This document shows, piece by piece, positions 14,989 through 22,231 of a stretch of DNA of 33,724 nucleotides (position 1 is the stretch's first letter; the number at the start of each line of letters is the position of its first letter). The notes under the pieces are model-generated. The model was given only the letters and a program-made list of their open reading frames with translations. It was not told the DNA's origin and ran no database searches. The stretch comes from Candidatus Magasanikiibacteriota bacterium (GTDB taxonomy: Bacteria > Patescibacteriota > Patescibacteriia > Magasanikbacterales > UBA922). The DNA lies in contig JACQQA010000011.1 of assembly GCA_016207245.1 (NCBI GenBank), positions 1 through 33,724 on the forward strand, read 5' to 3'. The position numbers were made by a program, and so were the translations under genes.

Positions 14989-15093
14989 GTCATTGCGAGC
15001 CATCGCAGGCGAAGCAATCCACACCGTTATTGAGTTCTCTCGCGATTGCTGGATTGCTTCGTCAGCGCCTCATCGGCGCTTCCTCGCAATGAC
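14989..15093. repeat. 105-base composite inverted repeat (GTCATTGCGAG family)
   Basis: Ends are exact inverted copies, GTCATTGCGAG at 14989-14999 and CTCGCAATGAC at 15083-15093; inner arms GAAGCAATCCA and TGGATTGCTTC also match. The right arm contains an inserted AGCGCC-TCATC-GGCGCT hairpin (15064-15080). Units with these ends are widely dispersed in many bacterial genomes (general knowledge). It ends eight bases before the next start codon. Confidence 0.85.
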
Positions 15094-15101
15094 ATGATCA
15101 T

Positions 15102-15698
15102 ATGTCAATATCAAACACATTAAATAAATTGATGAGGCCGTCGGTTGGCAAGAGCGCGAATTTTCCCGCGTTGAATAAACCAATATCAACGACTTCCATC
15201 AGCCGACTGAATTCTTCTTCAAATGTAAGAACTTCGGTTTTTGATAAGCCGACCGAACCTGTCGGCGCGGGCGGTTTGAATAGTAAAGATGAGCAGGCGG
15301 CGATGGATGATAGAAGATACGGCTATGTCAGGGGACTGATAAAACAGCGGCAGGAAAAAGAAGCGGAAACAGCCGGCGCATCAGGTGCTCCGTCTAGGTT
15401 TAAATTAAAATTTGGCACTGGCGCGGCTTTTCATCATACCAGAAAAAAAGGACTTGATTGGAAATTGAAAGAGATGCGGTATAGAAATTTGAAAGCCTTG
15501 AGACATTTGTCAGATACGGATATCAGGTTTTTTGGCGATATGGTTAAAAGATACGCTTTGAGCAAAAAAACCGGGGTCGGATATAATTGGATTGATAAAA
15601 AACACATGAAAAACGAAGTGGCGCGCGCTTGGCACGCGGGGAAAATCAGCCGCGATGACCGGAAAGATTTTAACACGATGATTGATCAGCTGGAATAG
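15102..15698 (+). CDS. Unknown basic protein
   Basis: 198 residues, not recognised. The first 60 residues are low-complexity and rich in Ser, Asn, Thr and Lys (likely disordered); about 65-90 is a charged helix (DEQAAMDDRRYGYVRGLIKQRQEKEAE); about 95-125 is a Gly/Ala/Lys-rich linker; the last 75 residues (RNLKALRHLSDTDIRFFGDM onward, with VARAWHAGKISRDDRKDFN) are helical and look like a small folded domain, perhaps nucleic-acid or protein binding. There is no signal peptide. The start codon directly follows a 105-base repeat, so its promoter may lie in or before that repeat (TATACT at 14976-14981). It converges on gatB with only five bases between the stops. Confidence 0.7.
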   Translation: MSISNTLNKLMRPSVGKSANFPALNKPISTTSISRLNSSSNVRTSVFDKPTEPVGAGGLNSKDEQAAMDDRRYGYVRGLIKQRQEKEAETAGASGAPSRFKLKFGTGAAFHHTRKKGLDWKLKEMRYRNLKALRHLSDTDIRFFGDMVKRYALSKKTGVGYNWIDKKHMKNEVARAWHAGKISRDDRKDFNTMIDQLE

Positions 15699-15703
15699 CG
15701 GGA

Positions 15704-17242
15704 TTATTTTAATTTTTCCCTCAACAATTGTTCCACCACTTTCGGATCAGCCGAACCCTCGGTGGCTTTCATTGCCATGCCGATTAAAAATTTAATAATC
15801 GGTTCTTTGCCGGCCTTAAAATCAGCGGCTTGTTTGGGATAACTTTTAATTACCTCAGCGACTACTTCGCTGATTTTGTTTTCGTCGTCAACTTGCCCCC
15901 AGCCTTTTTCTTCCATAATATGGGTCGGGTCTTTATCAGTTTTTGATCCAGCCATGATTAAAAGAATTTTTTGCGCGTTGGTGGAGTTTACGCGATTATC
16001 GTAAATTAAAGCGACGAGCTCCGCGAAATTTTCGGCGGAAAATTTTACATCGGTAATAGTCATTTTTTTCTCCGCCAAAATTCCCATCAGTTTGGAAGTG
16101 ATCCATCCGCCGGCCAGCCGCGCAATTTTCTGCGGCACTTTTTCGGCTTTGTTTTTTGATTCAGGTAAAGAATCCAACCACTCAACAACCTCACTCATTA
16201 CTTTTTCCGTAAAATCCGCCCAATCTTTATCCTCGCTTAAAATTTTCGCGTCAGCGTAAGATAGACCGTATTCTCCATGAAAGCGGCTTCGTTTTTTCAA
16301 GGGCAATTCCGGCAAAGAAATTTTTCCCGCGATTTTTTCCGGATGAAACGGCGGAATGTCCGGCTCGGGAAAGTAACGATAGTCAGCCGCGTTTTCTTTA
16401 ACGCGCTGTAACACGGTCTCGCCTTTATTTTCATCCCAGCCGCGGGTTTGTTGCGGCCAAGTCTCGTTTTTTCCCAATAATTCCGTCTGCCGTTTGATTT
16501 CAAACTCCAGCGCTTTTTCCACGGCGCGGAAAGAATTGATATTTTTTACTTCCACTTTATTATTCAGTTTGTAATCGCCCAATGATTTTACTTTGCCATC
16601 AACAATTTCAAATTTGCCGGCCTCTTGAACGGAAATATTCGCTTCACAGCGCAGATGGCCTTTTTCCATGTCAGCGTCGCTCACTCCCAAGTATCTAAAA
16701 ATACTGCGCAATTCTTGGCAATAAACTTTCGCTTCCAGCGCTGTTTTGAAATCAGGGTCGGTTACTATTTCTACAAGTGGAGTTCCCGCCCGATTGAAAT
16801 CAACCAGCGTGTTGCCTTTGGTGTCGTGAGTCAGTTTTGCTGTGTCTTCTTCCAAATGCGCGCGAGTGATATTTATTTTCGCGGTTTCTCGGACGTTATC
16901 ATTGAGAGGGAAATCAAGAGTTATCGCGCCGCGTTCGGCAATCGGTTCATCATATTGCGAAATTTGGTAGCCCTTTGGCAGGTCCGGATAAAAATAGTGC
17001 TTGCGGTCAAATTTTGATAATTTTTTAATTTGGCATCCTAACGCTTTGCCAACTAAAACCGTCCAAGCGATTGCTTGTCTGTTGGGAACCGGAAGAGTGC
17101 CGGGTTGCGCGGTGCAAATCGGGCAGATGTTTGTATTTGGCTCTTTAAAATCCGGATCATTTTTACAACCGCAAAACATCTTGCTTTTTGTTTTAAGCTC
17201 AACATGAACCTCCATGCCGATGATGGCAGTGTATTTTGACAT
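15704..17242 (-). CDS. gatB: Asp-tRNA(Asn)/Glu-tRNA(Gln) amidotransferase subunit B
   Basis: 512 residues. GatB activates the mischarged Glu-tRNA(Gln) or Asp-tRNA(Asn) and amidates it with ammonia from GatA. The N terminus IIGMEVHVELKTKSKMFCGC and the CPICTAQPGTLPVPN segment contain the zinc-binding cysteines; RKHYFYPDLPKGYQISQYD, DFNRAGTPLVEIVTDPD and MEKGHLRCEANIS are signature motifs; the C-terminal YqeY-like tail domain is complete (about 355-512). It is the last gene of the dTMP-supply operon, two bases after the membrane-protein gene. gatA and gatC are not in the window. Confidence 0.96.
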   Translation of the reverse strand: MSKYTAIIGMEVHVELKTKSKMFCGCKNDPDFKEPNTNICPICTAQPGTLPVPNRQAIAWTVLVGKALGCQIKKLSKFDRKHYFYPDLPKGYQISQYDEPIAERGAITLDFPLNDNVRETAKINITRAHLEEDTAKLTHDTKGNTLVDFNRAGTPLVEIVTDPDFKTALEAKVYCQELRSIFRYLGVSDADMEKGHLRCEANISVQEAGKFEIVDGKVKSLGDYKLNNKVEVKNINSFRAVEKALEFEIKRQTELLGKNETWPQQTRGWDENKGETVLQRVKENAADYRYFPEPDIPPFHPEKIAGKISLPELPLKKRSRFHGEYGLSYADAKILSEDKDWADFTEKVMSEVVEWLDSLPESKNKAEKVPQKIARLAGGWITSKLMGILAEKKMTITDVKFSAENFAELVALIYDNRVNSTNAQKILLIMAGSKTDKDPTHIMEEKGWGQVDDENKISEVVAEVIKSYPKQAADFKAGKEPIIKFLIGMAMKATEGSADPKVVEQLLREKLK

Positions 17243-17244
17243 GT

Positions 17245-18072
17245 TTATATTTTTTGTTCAGTTTGCGCCGGACCGAGTTTCTTTAATTCTTCGTAGAGGA
17301 TGATGGCGGTGGCGAAAGCGACTGGCGTTAGGAGGAGGGAGACAGTATGTATAAAAACGTTATAAAGCAAGCCATCCCCAAAAATTTGTGACAATGGCGC
17401 GACGAATAGCGCGTAAACGAGAGAGACAACAAAAGCTGTCAGCAAAAAACGCCACAAAATTGCCCACCAACGGCCCTTTGTGATTGCCATACTGAATTTG
17501 ATAGAATCTTTGATCGAGCGATCGGCTAGCACTGTTTCGTAAACCGCGAAAGACAATTTGATCCCGAAAAATGTCGCATTTATCATACCAAGCATGAACA
17601 CAACAAACATTCCCAGCATTAACATTGACATCGGATTATAAATATTAGAAATAAACAGGGGGGCAAATATAATTGCTACAAAGAAACGAGGGTCTGAAGA
17701 GCCGTTAGTGAAAGAAAGAGGAATAAAAAGTAGTAAGAGTAAAGCAGATGCTAATAGAGCAACCAAGAGAGATGTGCCAATTCCTTTCCAGAGTATTTTG
17801 TAGGCGTCTTTTAGGGCGGTTTTAATATCAGCCACTTTTTCTTTGTTGTAAATAAGGTTAATTGTTCGGAAAATACTGAAAACAATCCAGAAATAAATTA
17901 TTTTTGCGATGATTGATACAGCGAATTTTATGATTGGTATACCTGTGAATTCAACTGCCAAATCTATCGCTGTCAGGATGAGGAGCAACGCAAGAAATTT
18001 TATGATAGTAACAAAGTTGTTTCGGTATAAATTAACACTCTGTTTAAGAAGTTCTACGGCGGAGATAAGCAT
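17245..18072 (-). CDS. Multi-pass membrane protein of unknown function
   Basis: 275 residues with about six hydrophobic segments: near 22-42, 52-70, 96-125, 128-165 (two), 190-215 and 235-260. Between them is a DRSIKDSIKFSMAITKGRWWAILW motif of the kind seen in large families of uncharacterised integral membrane proteins related to the glycerophosphodiesterase membrane domain. The N terminus (LLKQSVNLYRNNFVTIIKFL) matches the typical start of such proteins, where a short amphipathic helix precedes the first membrane span. No catalytic residues are evident. It lies between tmk and gatB in one operon; position gives no clear hint of function. Confidence 0.75.
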   Translation of the reverse strand: MLISAVELLKQSVNLYRNNFVTIIKFLALLLILTAIDLAVEFTGIPIIKFAVSIIAKIIYFWIVFSIFRTINLIYNKEKVADIKTALKDAYKILWKGIGTSLLVALLASALLLLLFIPLSFTNGSSDPRFFVAIIFAPLFISNIYNPMSMLMLGMFVVFMLGMINATFFGIKLSFAVYETVLADRSIKDSIKFSMAITKGRWWAILWRFLLTAFVVSLVYALFVAPLSQIFGDGLLYNVFIHTVSLLLTPVAFATAIILYEELKKLGPAQTEQKI

Positions 18073-18083
18073 ACGTTTGATGG

Positions 18084-18803
18084 TTAAATTGTTAAATCTG
18101 CCTCATCGGCAGACAGGTTGTTAAATTGTTTTTTGAGTGATTGCCAGATTTTTTCGTGAATGATTTTTGGCGGGAGGATTTTGTTATTCCTGACGCATTC
18201 AATAATTTTAAATTCCGGATACCGTTTGTTTATTTCCAAATAAGCTTGTTCCGCGTCGCGGAGATGATTGAGATCGTCCTCGTGGATGTCGCGTTTTTTC
18301 CCTTTGAGATAGTTTCGTTCGCCTTTTTTGTCCACCAGTTGTTGAGAGATTTTCGGTGTAACATGTAAAATCAAATTGATGTCCGGTTTGGGAATGCCGA
18401 GTATATTATACTCTAAATTATACACCCAGTCCAAATATTGCCGGCGTTTTTTGGTATTTTTTATCTTGCCGCCCTGATGCCCCATGTTGGACGCGACATA
18501 GCGATTGGCAATAACAATTTTGCCTTGTTTCAGCCATTTTTTAATCTGATTAGCGGCCGCGAATCTGTCCACAGCATAGAGGATTGAAGCGCGATAAGGC
18601 CCGACTTCTGACGCGCTGCCAAACTCGCCGTTCAGATATTTTTCCACCAAAAAAGCGCTCGGCTTGCCATATTGCGGAAAACTTATATGCTCTACTTTTT
18701 TGTTAAGTTTTTTTAGTCGTTTAATTAAAAGACCGGTCTGCAGGGTTTTGCCCGAGCCGTCAGTGCCTTCGAGAAGAATGAATAGTCCGCGGCGATTGGC
18801 CAT
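18084..18803 (-). CDS. tmk: Thymidylate kinase
   Basis: 239 residues from the start at 18803 (MANRRGLFILLEGTDGSGKT), which puts the P-loop at the usual distance from the N terminus; an upstream ATG at 18839 is possible. It phosphorylates dTMP to dTDP. The P-loop is GTDGSGKT, followed by the PQYGKPSAFLVEKYLNGE segment, YAVDRFAAANQIKKWL (DR(F/Y) motif) and VIANRYVASNMGHQGGK. Spacing is like the eukaryal/archaeal-style kinases and the protein is somewhat longer than bacterial Tmk (about 210). The last 13 residues (NNLSADEADLTI) are encoded by a dispersed palindromic repeat, an apparent C-terminal extension. It completes the dTMP pathway in this operon. Confidence 0.88.
   Translation of the reverse strand: MANRRGLFILLEGTDGSGKTLQTGLLIKRLKKLNKKVEHISFPQYGKPSAFLVEKYLNGEFGSASEVGPYRASILYAVDRFAAANQIKKWLKQGKIVIANRYVASNMGHQGGKIKNTKKRRQYLDWVYNLEYNILGIPKPDINLILHVTPKISQQLVDKKGERNYLKGKKRDIHEDDLNHLRDAEQAYLEINKRYPEFKIIECVRNNKILPPKIIHEKIWQSLKKQFNNLSADEADLTI
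18097..18117. repeat. TCATC-loop palindrome at the tmk 3' end
   Basis: TCTGCC-TCATC-GGCAGA (18097-18113) plus CAGG. All 21 bases match, in inverted orientation, 31563-31583 in gyrB. It encodes LSADEAD at the C terminus of Tmk and is flanked by GTTAAAT and TTGTTAAATTG units. Confidence 0.85.
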
Positions 18804-18842
18804 AAAAGTAGTAAAGTTGACTTTTAAGTAGCTGAACAATAG

Positions 18843-18903
18843 AAGATAAGAGATAAGTGATAGGCGGCTATCAATCTCATAATTATCTCCTATTTCATAT
18901 CTT
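18843..18903. repeat. AT-rich imperfect palindrome between folA and tmk
   Basis: Repeated AGATAAGAGATAAG-type units on the left and their rough complement on the right, centred on TGATAG-GCGG-CTATCA (18858-18873). Low sequence complexity; it occupies nearly the whole gap. No gene or promoter is evident. Confidence 0.45.
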
Positions 18904-19383
18904 TTATCTCCCTTGTCTTACATATTTGACGAACGCAAAGCCATTATGTTTTTTTTCCGCGCAAATTTTCCACACTTTCGGATCAATCACCGGAAAAAAC
19001 GCGTGGCAGTTTTCAATATCTTGATCCACCAAAGTTAAATCCAGAACATCCGCCATGCCGATCATCTCTTCAAAAATTCTTTGTCCGCCAAAGCCGATGA
19101 TTTCTTCATTTTTATGCGCGGCAATGGCTTCGTTTACTGAATCAAAACGTTCCGCGCCGGTTGGCAATGGATAATTTTTATCGCGAGTAATTACGACGTT
19201 TGTTCTCTGCGGCAATGGCCGGCGGTTTTCCGGGATTGATTCCCAAGTTTTGCGGCCCATAATCAAAACTTTGCCTTTGGTAATTTCCCGCATCCGTTTC
19301 ATATCTTCCGGAATATCCCAAGGAATGGCATTATCTTTGCCAATGCAATTGTTTTTAGAAATGGCGGCAACTAGTGTAATCAT
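18904..19383 (-). CDS. folA: Dihydrofolate reductase
   Basis: 159 residues, the typical bacterial length. It regenerates tetrahydrofolate used by ThyA. Visible are MITLVAAISKNNCIG, the substrate-binding loop DNAIPWDIPEDMKRM (catalytic Asp/Glu region; here IPED), the NADPH site VLIMGRKTWESIP and RTNVVITRD, and IIGFGGQRIFEEM. The ATG overlaps the TGA of thyA by four bases, so the two are translationally coupled. Confidence 0.97.
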   Translation of the reverse strand: MITLVAAISKNNCIGKDNAIPWDIPEDMKRMREITKGKVLIMGRKTWESIPENRRPLPQRTNVVITRDKNYPLPTGAERFDSVNEAIAAHKNEEIIGFGGQRIFEEMIGMADVLDLTLVDQDIENCHAFFPVIDPKVWKICAEKKHNGFAFVKYVRQGR

Positions 19384-20273
19384 ACTGCAATCGGTAATGG
19401 TATTCTTGGATAACTTTCATAGCCAACCAATTCCGTATCCGTATACTGCCAGTCAAAAATTGAAAAATTTTCGGCTTGCCCTGAGCCATGCCGAAGGGTT
19501 TGGATATGCGGCAGTGGATATTTATTTGGATCGCGGGTGAGTTGTTCTTTCGCGCCATCAAGGTGATTTAAGTAAATATGCGTGTCAGCCAAAAAGCCAA
19601 CAAGTTTGCCTTCTTTTAATCCGGTTTCTTTGGCTAATAAGTGCAAGAGAAGCGCATAGCTGGATATATTAAACGGCAGGCCGAGCATGGTGTCAACCGA
19701 GCGCTGGTTCCAGAGCAGATTCAATCGGCTGTCAATCACGGTTATTTGAAAAAGATAGTGGCAAGGCGGCAGGGCCATCTGGTCTAACATACACGGATTC
19801 CACGCGGAAACAATCAGACGGCGGCTGGATGGGTCGGCTTTGATCGCGGAAATTAAATTTTTTAATTGGTCAACGCCCTTGCTGGTGTAATTAGTGTCAT
19901 AGTTTTCATAATCCGCGTTAAAATGCCGCCATTGAAAACCGTAGATAGCGCCTAAATCGCGTTCGTTTTTCATTTTTAATTTTGTTTTTTCATCATGGGC
20001 GTACGGCACTTTTTTTGGATTGCACCATTCGTCCCAGATATGGCAGTTGCGGTCCAGAAGCCATTGTTTGTCAGTAATACCTCTGATAAAAAATTCCAGT
20101 TCCGCGGCCATGATTTTAAACGGCATTTTTTTAGTCGTTAACAGCGGATAGCCGTCAGTCATATCATGCTCAAACATCGCGCCGGCGATGGCCAAGACGC
20201 CGGTGCCGGTGCGATCGGCTTTTTTCACGCCTTCGTTAAGGACTTTTTGGATGATGTTGAGATAAGTCTGCAT
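19380..20273 (-). CDS. thyA: Thymidylate synthase ThyA
   Basis: 297 residues. It methylates dUMP to dTMP using methylenetetrahydrofolate. Catalytic Cys171 lies in ALPPCHYLF; other signatures are ADRTGTGVL near the N terminus, LYGFQWRHF-type motif (AIYGFQWRHF), DPSSRRLIVSAWNP, LLWNQRSVDTMLGLPFNI and DTHIYLNHL. The C terminus PIAV matches the conserved closing tail. Residues about 259-269 (TLRHGSGQAEN) are an in-frame insertion encoded by a dispersed palindromic repeat near the C terminus, in a surface loop before SIFDW. It lies between dut and folA. Confidence 0.96.
   Translation of the reverse strand: MQTYLNIIQKVLNEGVKKADRTGTGVLAIAGAMFEHDMTDGYPLLTTKKMPFKIMAAELEFFIRGITDKQWLLDRNCHIWDEWCNPKKVPYAHDEKTKLKMKNERDLGAIYGFQWRHFNADYENYDTNYTSKGVDQLKNLISAIKADPSSRRLIVSAWNPCMLDQMALPPCHYLFQITVIDSRLNLLWNQRSVDTMLGLPFNISSYALLLHLLAKETGLKEGKLVGFLADTHIYLNHLDGAKEQLTRDPNKYPLPHIQTLRHGSGQAENFSIFDWQYTDTELVGYESYPRIPLPIAV
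19475..19498. repeat. In-frame palindromic repeat in thyA (copy 2)
   Basis: Read on the minus strand: CCCTTCGGC, AT, GGCTCAGGGCAAG, identical to the thrS copy (10479-10501) apart from one extra base in the centre. The two copies are read in different frames, giving LRHGSGQ here and DPSAGSGQ in thrS. Confidence 0.88.
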
Positions 20274-20278
20274 AGTTT

Positions 20279-20701
20279 TTATCCCGTCGTCCCAAACCCC
20301 CCTCTATTTTTATCCGCCATTTTATCAACTTCTTCCCACTCCGGCACATCCACGCGGACAAAAGCGGCCTGGCCGAGACGCTCGCCTTTTTCGACTTTTA
20401 CTTCTTGATCAGTTAAATTATATACTTGCAATAAAATTTCATCTTTTTCGCCGCAGTAATCATTATCAATGTAGCCGGTGCTGACAAAGAGTCCTTTGCG
20501 CTTAAGAGTGCTTGAGCGATCTTTAATTTCCAGCATGTAACTTTTCGGAATTTCTATAATAATATTGGTGGGCAAGCGTTCCAATGATTTTGGCGGAACG
20601 ACAGCGTCAACTCTGCTGTACAAATCAAATGCCACCGCGCCGGCAGTGTGGTATTCGGGGAGGGGGAATGATTTATCAATCCGTTTTATTTTTACTCGCA
20701 T
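20279..20701 (-). CDS. dut: dUTP diphosphatase
   Basis: 140 residues, the usual trimeric dUTPase length. It hydrolyses dUTP to dUMP, both preventing uracil in DNA and feeding ThyA. The five motifs are visible: AGAVAFDLYS, DRSSTLKRKG, GYIDNDYCGE with the catalytic Asp, ERLGQAAF, and the C-terminal lid NRGGFGTTG. Motif 2 reads DRSS rather than the more common GRSS/ARSG, as also found in some archaeal and phage enzymes. The start overlaps the end of the preceding P-loop gene by ten bases. Confidence 0.94.
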   Translation of the reverse strand: MRVKIKRIDKSFPLPEYHTAGAVAFDLYSRVDAVVPPKSLERLPTNIIIEIPKSYMLEIKDRSSTLKRKGLFVSTGYIDNDYCGEKDEILLQVYNLTDQEVKVEKGERLGQAAFVRVDVPEWEEVDKMADKNRGGFGTTG

Positions 20702-21270
20702 GTTGTTAAAAATTCTTCAATTTGTTTTTTGTAATCTTCAAGGGTGCTGGTGTTAAGAATCATATAATCTGCCATCGCAATTGGTCCGCCTTTGTCCAGA
20801 TTTTCTATTTCCGCGTAATCGCGCGCCTTTGCCTGTTCTTTAGTTAGCGGACGGTTTTTAACATCTTTGTCGTTTGCTTCAATTTTCCTTTTTTCCAATC
20901 GTTCGTATCTTAATTTCGGCGGAGCGTAAACGCAAACAACAGTTAATCTGTCGTTGTAATAATCTTTTAGAACTTTGTATTCATCCCAGCTGTAAAGTCC
21001 GTCAGCGATAAGATTTTGTTTTTCCAACACAGTATCAAATTTTGGAATGTTCAATTTTGCGTAAGCCGTCATGCCATGTTCTTTGCGTAAGTTTTCCCGC
21101 ACGGATTTTTCATTCGCTTCGTTCACTTCCAACCCGCGTTCTTTGATAATATCAATCGTCAGCTGGCCGAAACGGACATAACCCCACCCGCGTTTAACCA
21201 GCTCGTCAGCCAAGACGCTTTTTCCCGACCCGCACATGCCGACGATGGCAATGATTTTACATTCTGTCAT
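20692..21270 (-). CDS. P-loop nucleotide kinase-like protein
   Basis: 192 residues. A Walker A motif GMCGSGKS lies near the N terminus (residues 11-18), followed by KRGWGYVRFGQLTID, and a lid-like Arg/Lys region KLRYERLEKRKIEANDKDVKNRP, then RDYAEIENLDKGGPIAMADYMILN, resembling dephospho-CoA-kinase/adenylate-kinase-fold proteins. The sequence resembles archaeal-type CoaE-like ATPases and phage dNMP kinases. Because it is embedded in a dTMP-supply operon, a deoxynucleotide kinase role is attractive but unproven. ATG 21270 overlaps the previous gene by 14 bases; an in-frame ATG seven codons upstream is possible. Confidence 0.8.
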   Translation of the reverse strand: MTECKIIAIVGMCGSGKSVLADELVKRGWGYVRFGQLTIDIIKERGLEVNEANEKSVRENLRKEHGMTAYAKLNIPKFDTVLEKQNLIADGLYSWDEYKVLKDYYNDRLTVVCVYAPPKLRYERLEKRKIEANDKDVKNRPLTKEQAKARDYAEIENLDKGGPIAMADYMILNTSTLEDYKKQIEEFLTTCE

Positions 21271-22153
21271 ATTTTTCAACTTCGTCTTCAAAAAATTTTA
21301 ATCCGACGCCGGCAACGCGGAGAGTTTCTTCATCGCCGGCATGATATTTTTTCTCGCACACGACTTGTTTGATTCCAGCGTTAACAATCATTTTGGCGCA
21401 AGTGGAGCATGGTGTCATTTTGCAATAAAGCGTGGCTCCATCTATCGCCACTCCCAATTTTGCCGCTTGAACAATCGCGTTTTGTTCGGCGTGGGCCGTG
21501 CGCACGCAGTGCTGGCTCTGATGGCCGTCCTCGTGCGTTACGGTTTTCATCTGATGTCCGATTTCATCGCAGTGGGGGAGCCCCTTTGGCGAGCCGACAT
21601 AGCCGGTAACTAATATTTGTCTGTTTTTGGCGATTACGCAACCGGAGCGTCCGCGGTCGCAGGTCGCGCGTTTGGCTACCGCTTTGCAGACCTCCATAAA
21701 GTATTCATCCCAGCTCGGACGGATGTATTTTTCTTTTTCTTTCGGCCCCCAATTTAACAAACTGTTTTTAATGCAAAATGGGATAATATGTTCTTTGAGA
21801 GATGGCGGCAGTTTGATTCCCTGTTGTTCATAATCTTTGCCAATGTATTTGCACTCTCTTAATTCCGGATCAGAGATTTTAATTTCTCCGACCAATTCCA
21901 CCAAGTAGGCGGATAATCTAACAGTCATTCCCGGGTCAAATGATGCCAGCGCGCAAAAGTCGCCAAGTTTGCCGGTTATTGTCGCGTCACAATTTAGCTC
22001 CTCTTTGATCTCCCGCAAAAGCGCTTGTTCTTCGGTTTCGTCGCCTTCCGGTTTGCCACCTAAGTTTGTCCAAATGTCCCTTCCCTCTTTCCTTACCAAA
22101 AGAATCTTGTCGTTAAGGATAGGGATGGCCGCGATTTTATGAATTTCCGGCAT
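21257..22153 (-). CDS. Nudix hydrolase - dCMP deaminase fusion
   Basis: 298 residues with two enzymes in one chain. Residues about 1-130 are a Nudix domain; the box runs from G33 (KPEGDE) through REI to EEL at 51-53, fitting GX5EX7REUXEEXGU except that the late Gly is Asn54. Residues about 140-298 are a zinc-dependent dCMP deaminase: RPSWDEYFMEV, then H221-A-E223 and P248-C249-x2-C252, the complete catalytic and zinc set, with TCDRGRSGCVI and SPKGLPHCDEIGH also typical. The natural reading is dCTP (or a damaged nucleotide) to dCMP to dUMP within one protein, feeding ThyA; the Nudix substrate is inferred. It is the first gene of the operon, with its own promoter directly after a terminator. 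Confidence 0.93.
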   Translation of the reverse strand: MPEIHKIAAIPILNDKILLVRKEGRDIWTNLGGKPEGDETEEQALLREIKEELNCDATITGKLGDFCALASFDPGMTVRLSAYLVELVGEIKISDPELRECKYIGKDYEQQGIKLPPSLKEHIIPFCIKNSLLNWGPKEKEKYIRPSWDEYFMEVCKAVAKRATCDRGRSGCVIAKNRQILVTGYVGSPKGLPHCDEIGHQMKTVTHEDGHQSQHCVRTAHAEQNAIVQAAKLGVAIDGATLYCKMTPCSTCAKMIVNAGIKQVVCEKKYHAGDEETLRVAGVGLKFFEDEVEKYDRM

Positions 22154-22178
22154 ATATTTTTAGTTAAAGTTCGGAGTT

Positions 22179-22207
22179 ATTCTAACAAAAAGTCCCTTGA
22201 AGGGCAA
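22179..22207 (-). promoter_or_regulatory. Promoter of the dTMP-supply operon
   Basis: On the minus strand: -35 TTGCCC (22207-22202), 17-base spacer, extended -10 TG-T-TAGAAT (22187-22179). Predicted start near 22172, leader about 19 bases. The promoter overlaps the terminator of the upstream gene. Confidence 0.65.
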
Positions 22208-22214
22208 GAGGGAC
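22187..22214 (-). terminator. Intrinsic terminator after the PEP-swivel gene
   Basis: On the minus strand the stem GTCCCT / AGGGAC encloses an 11-base loop and is followed by TTTTTG (22191 downward). It separates the 24980-22232 cluster from the dTMP operon. Confidence 0.7.
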
Positions 22215-22231
22215 ATACGATAATTTTCAAT

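Noticed and set aside
14989-15093. CRISPR-like repeat
   Set aside because: One inverted unit only, no regular direct repeats and spacers, no cas genes nearby.
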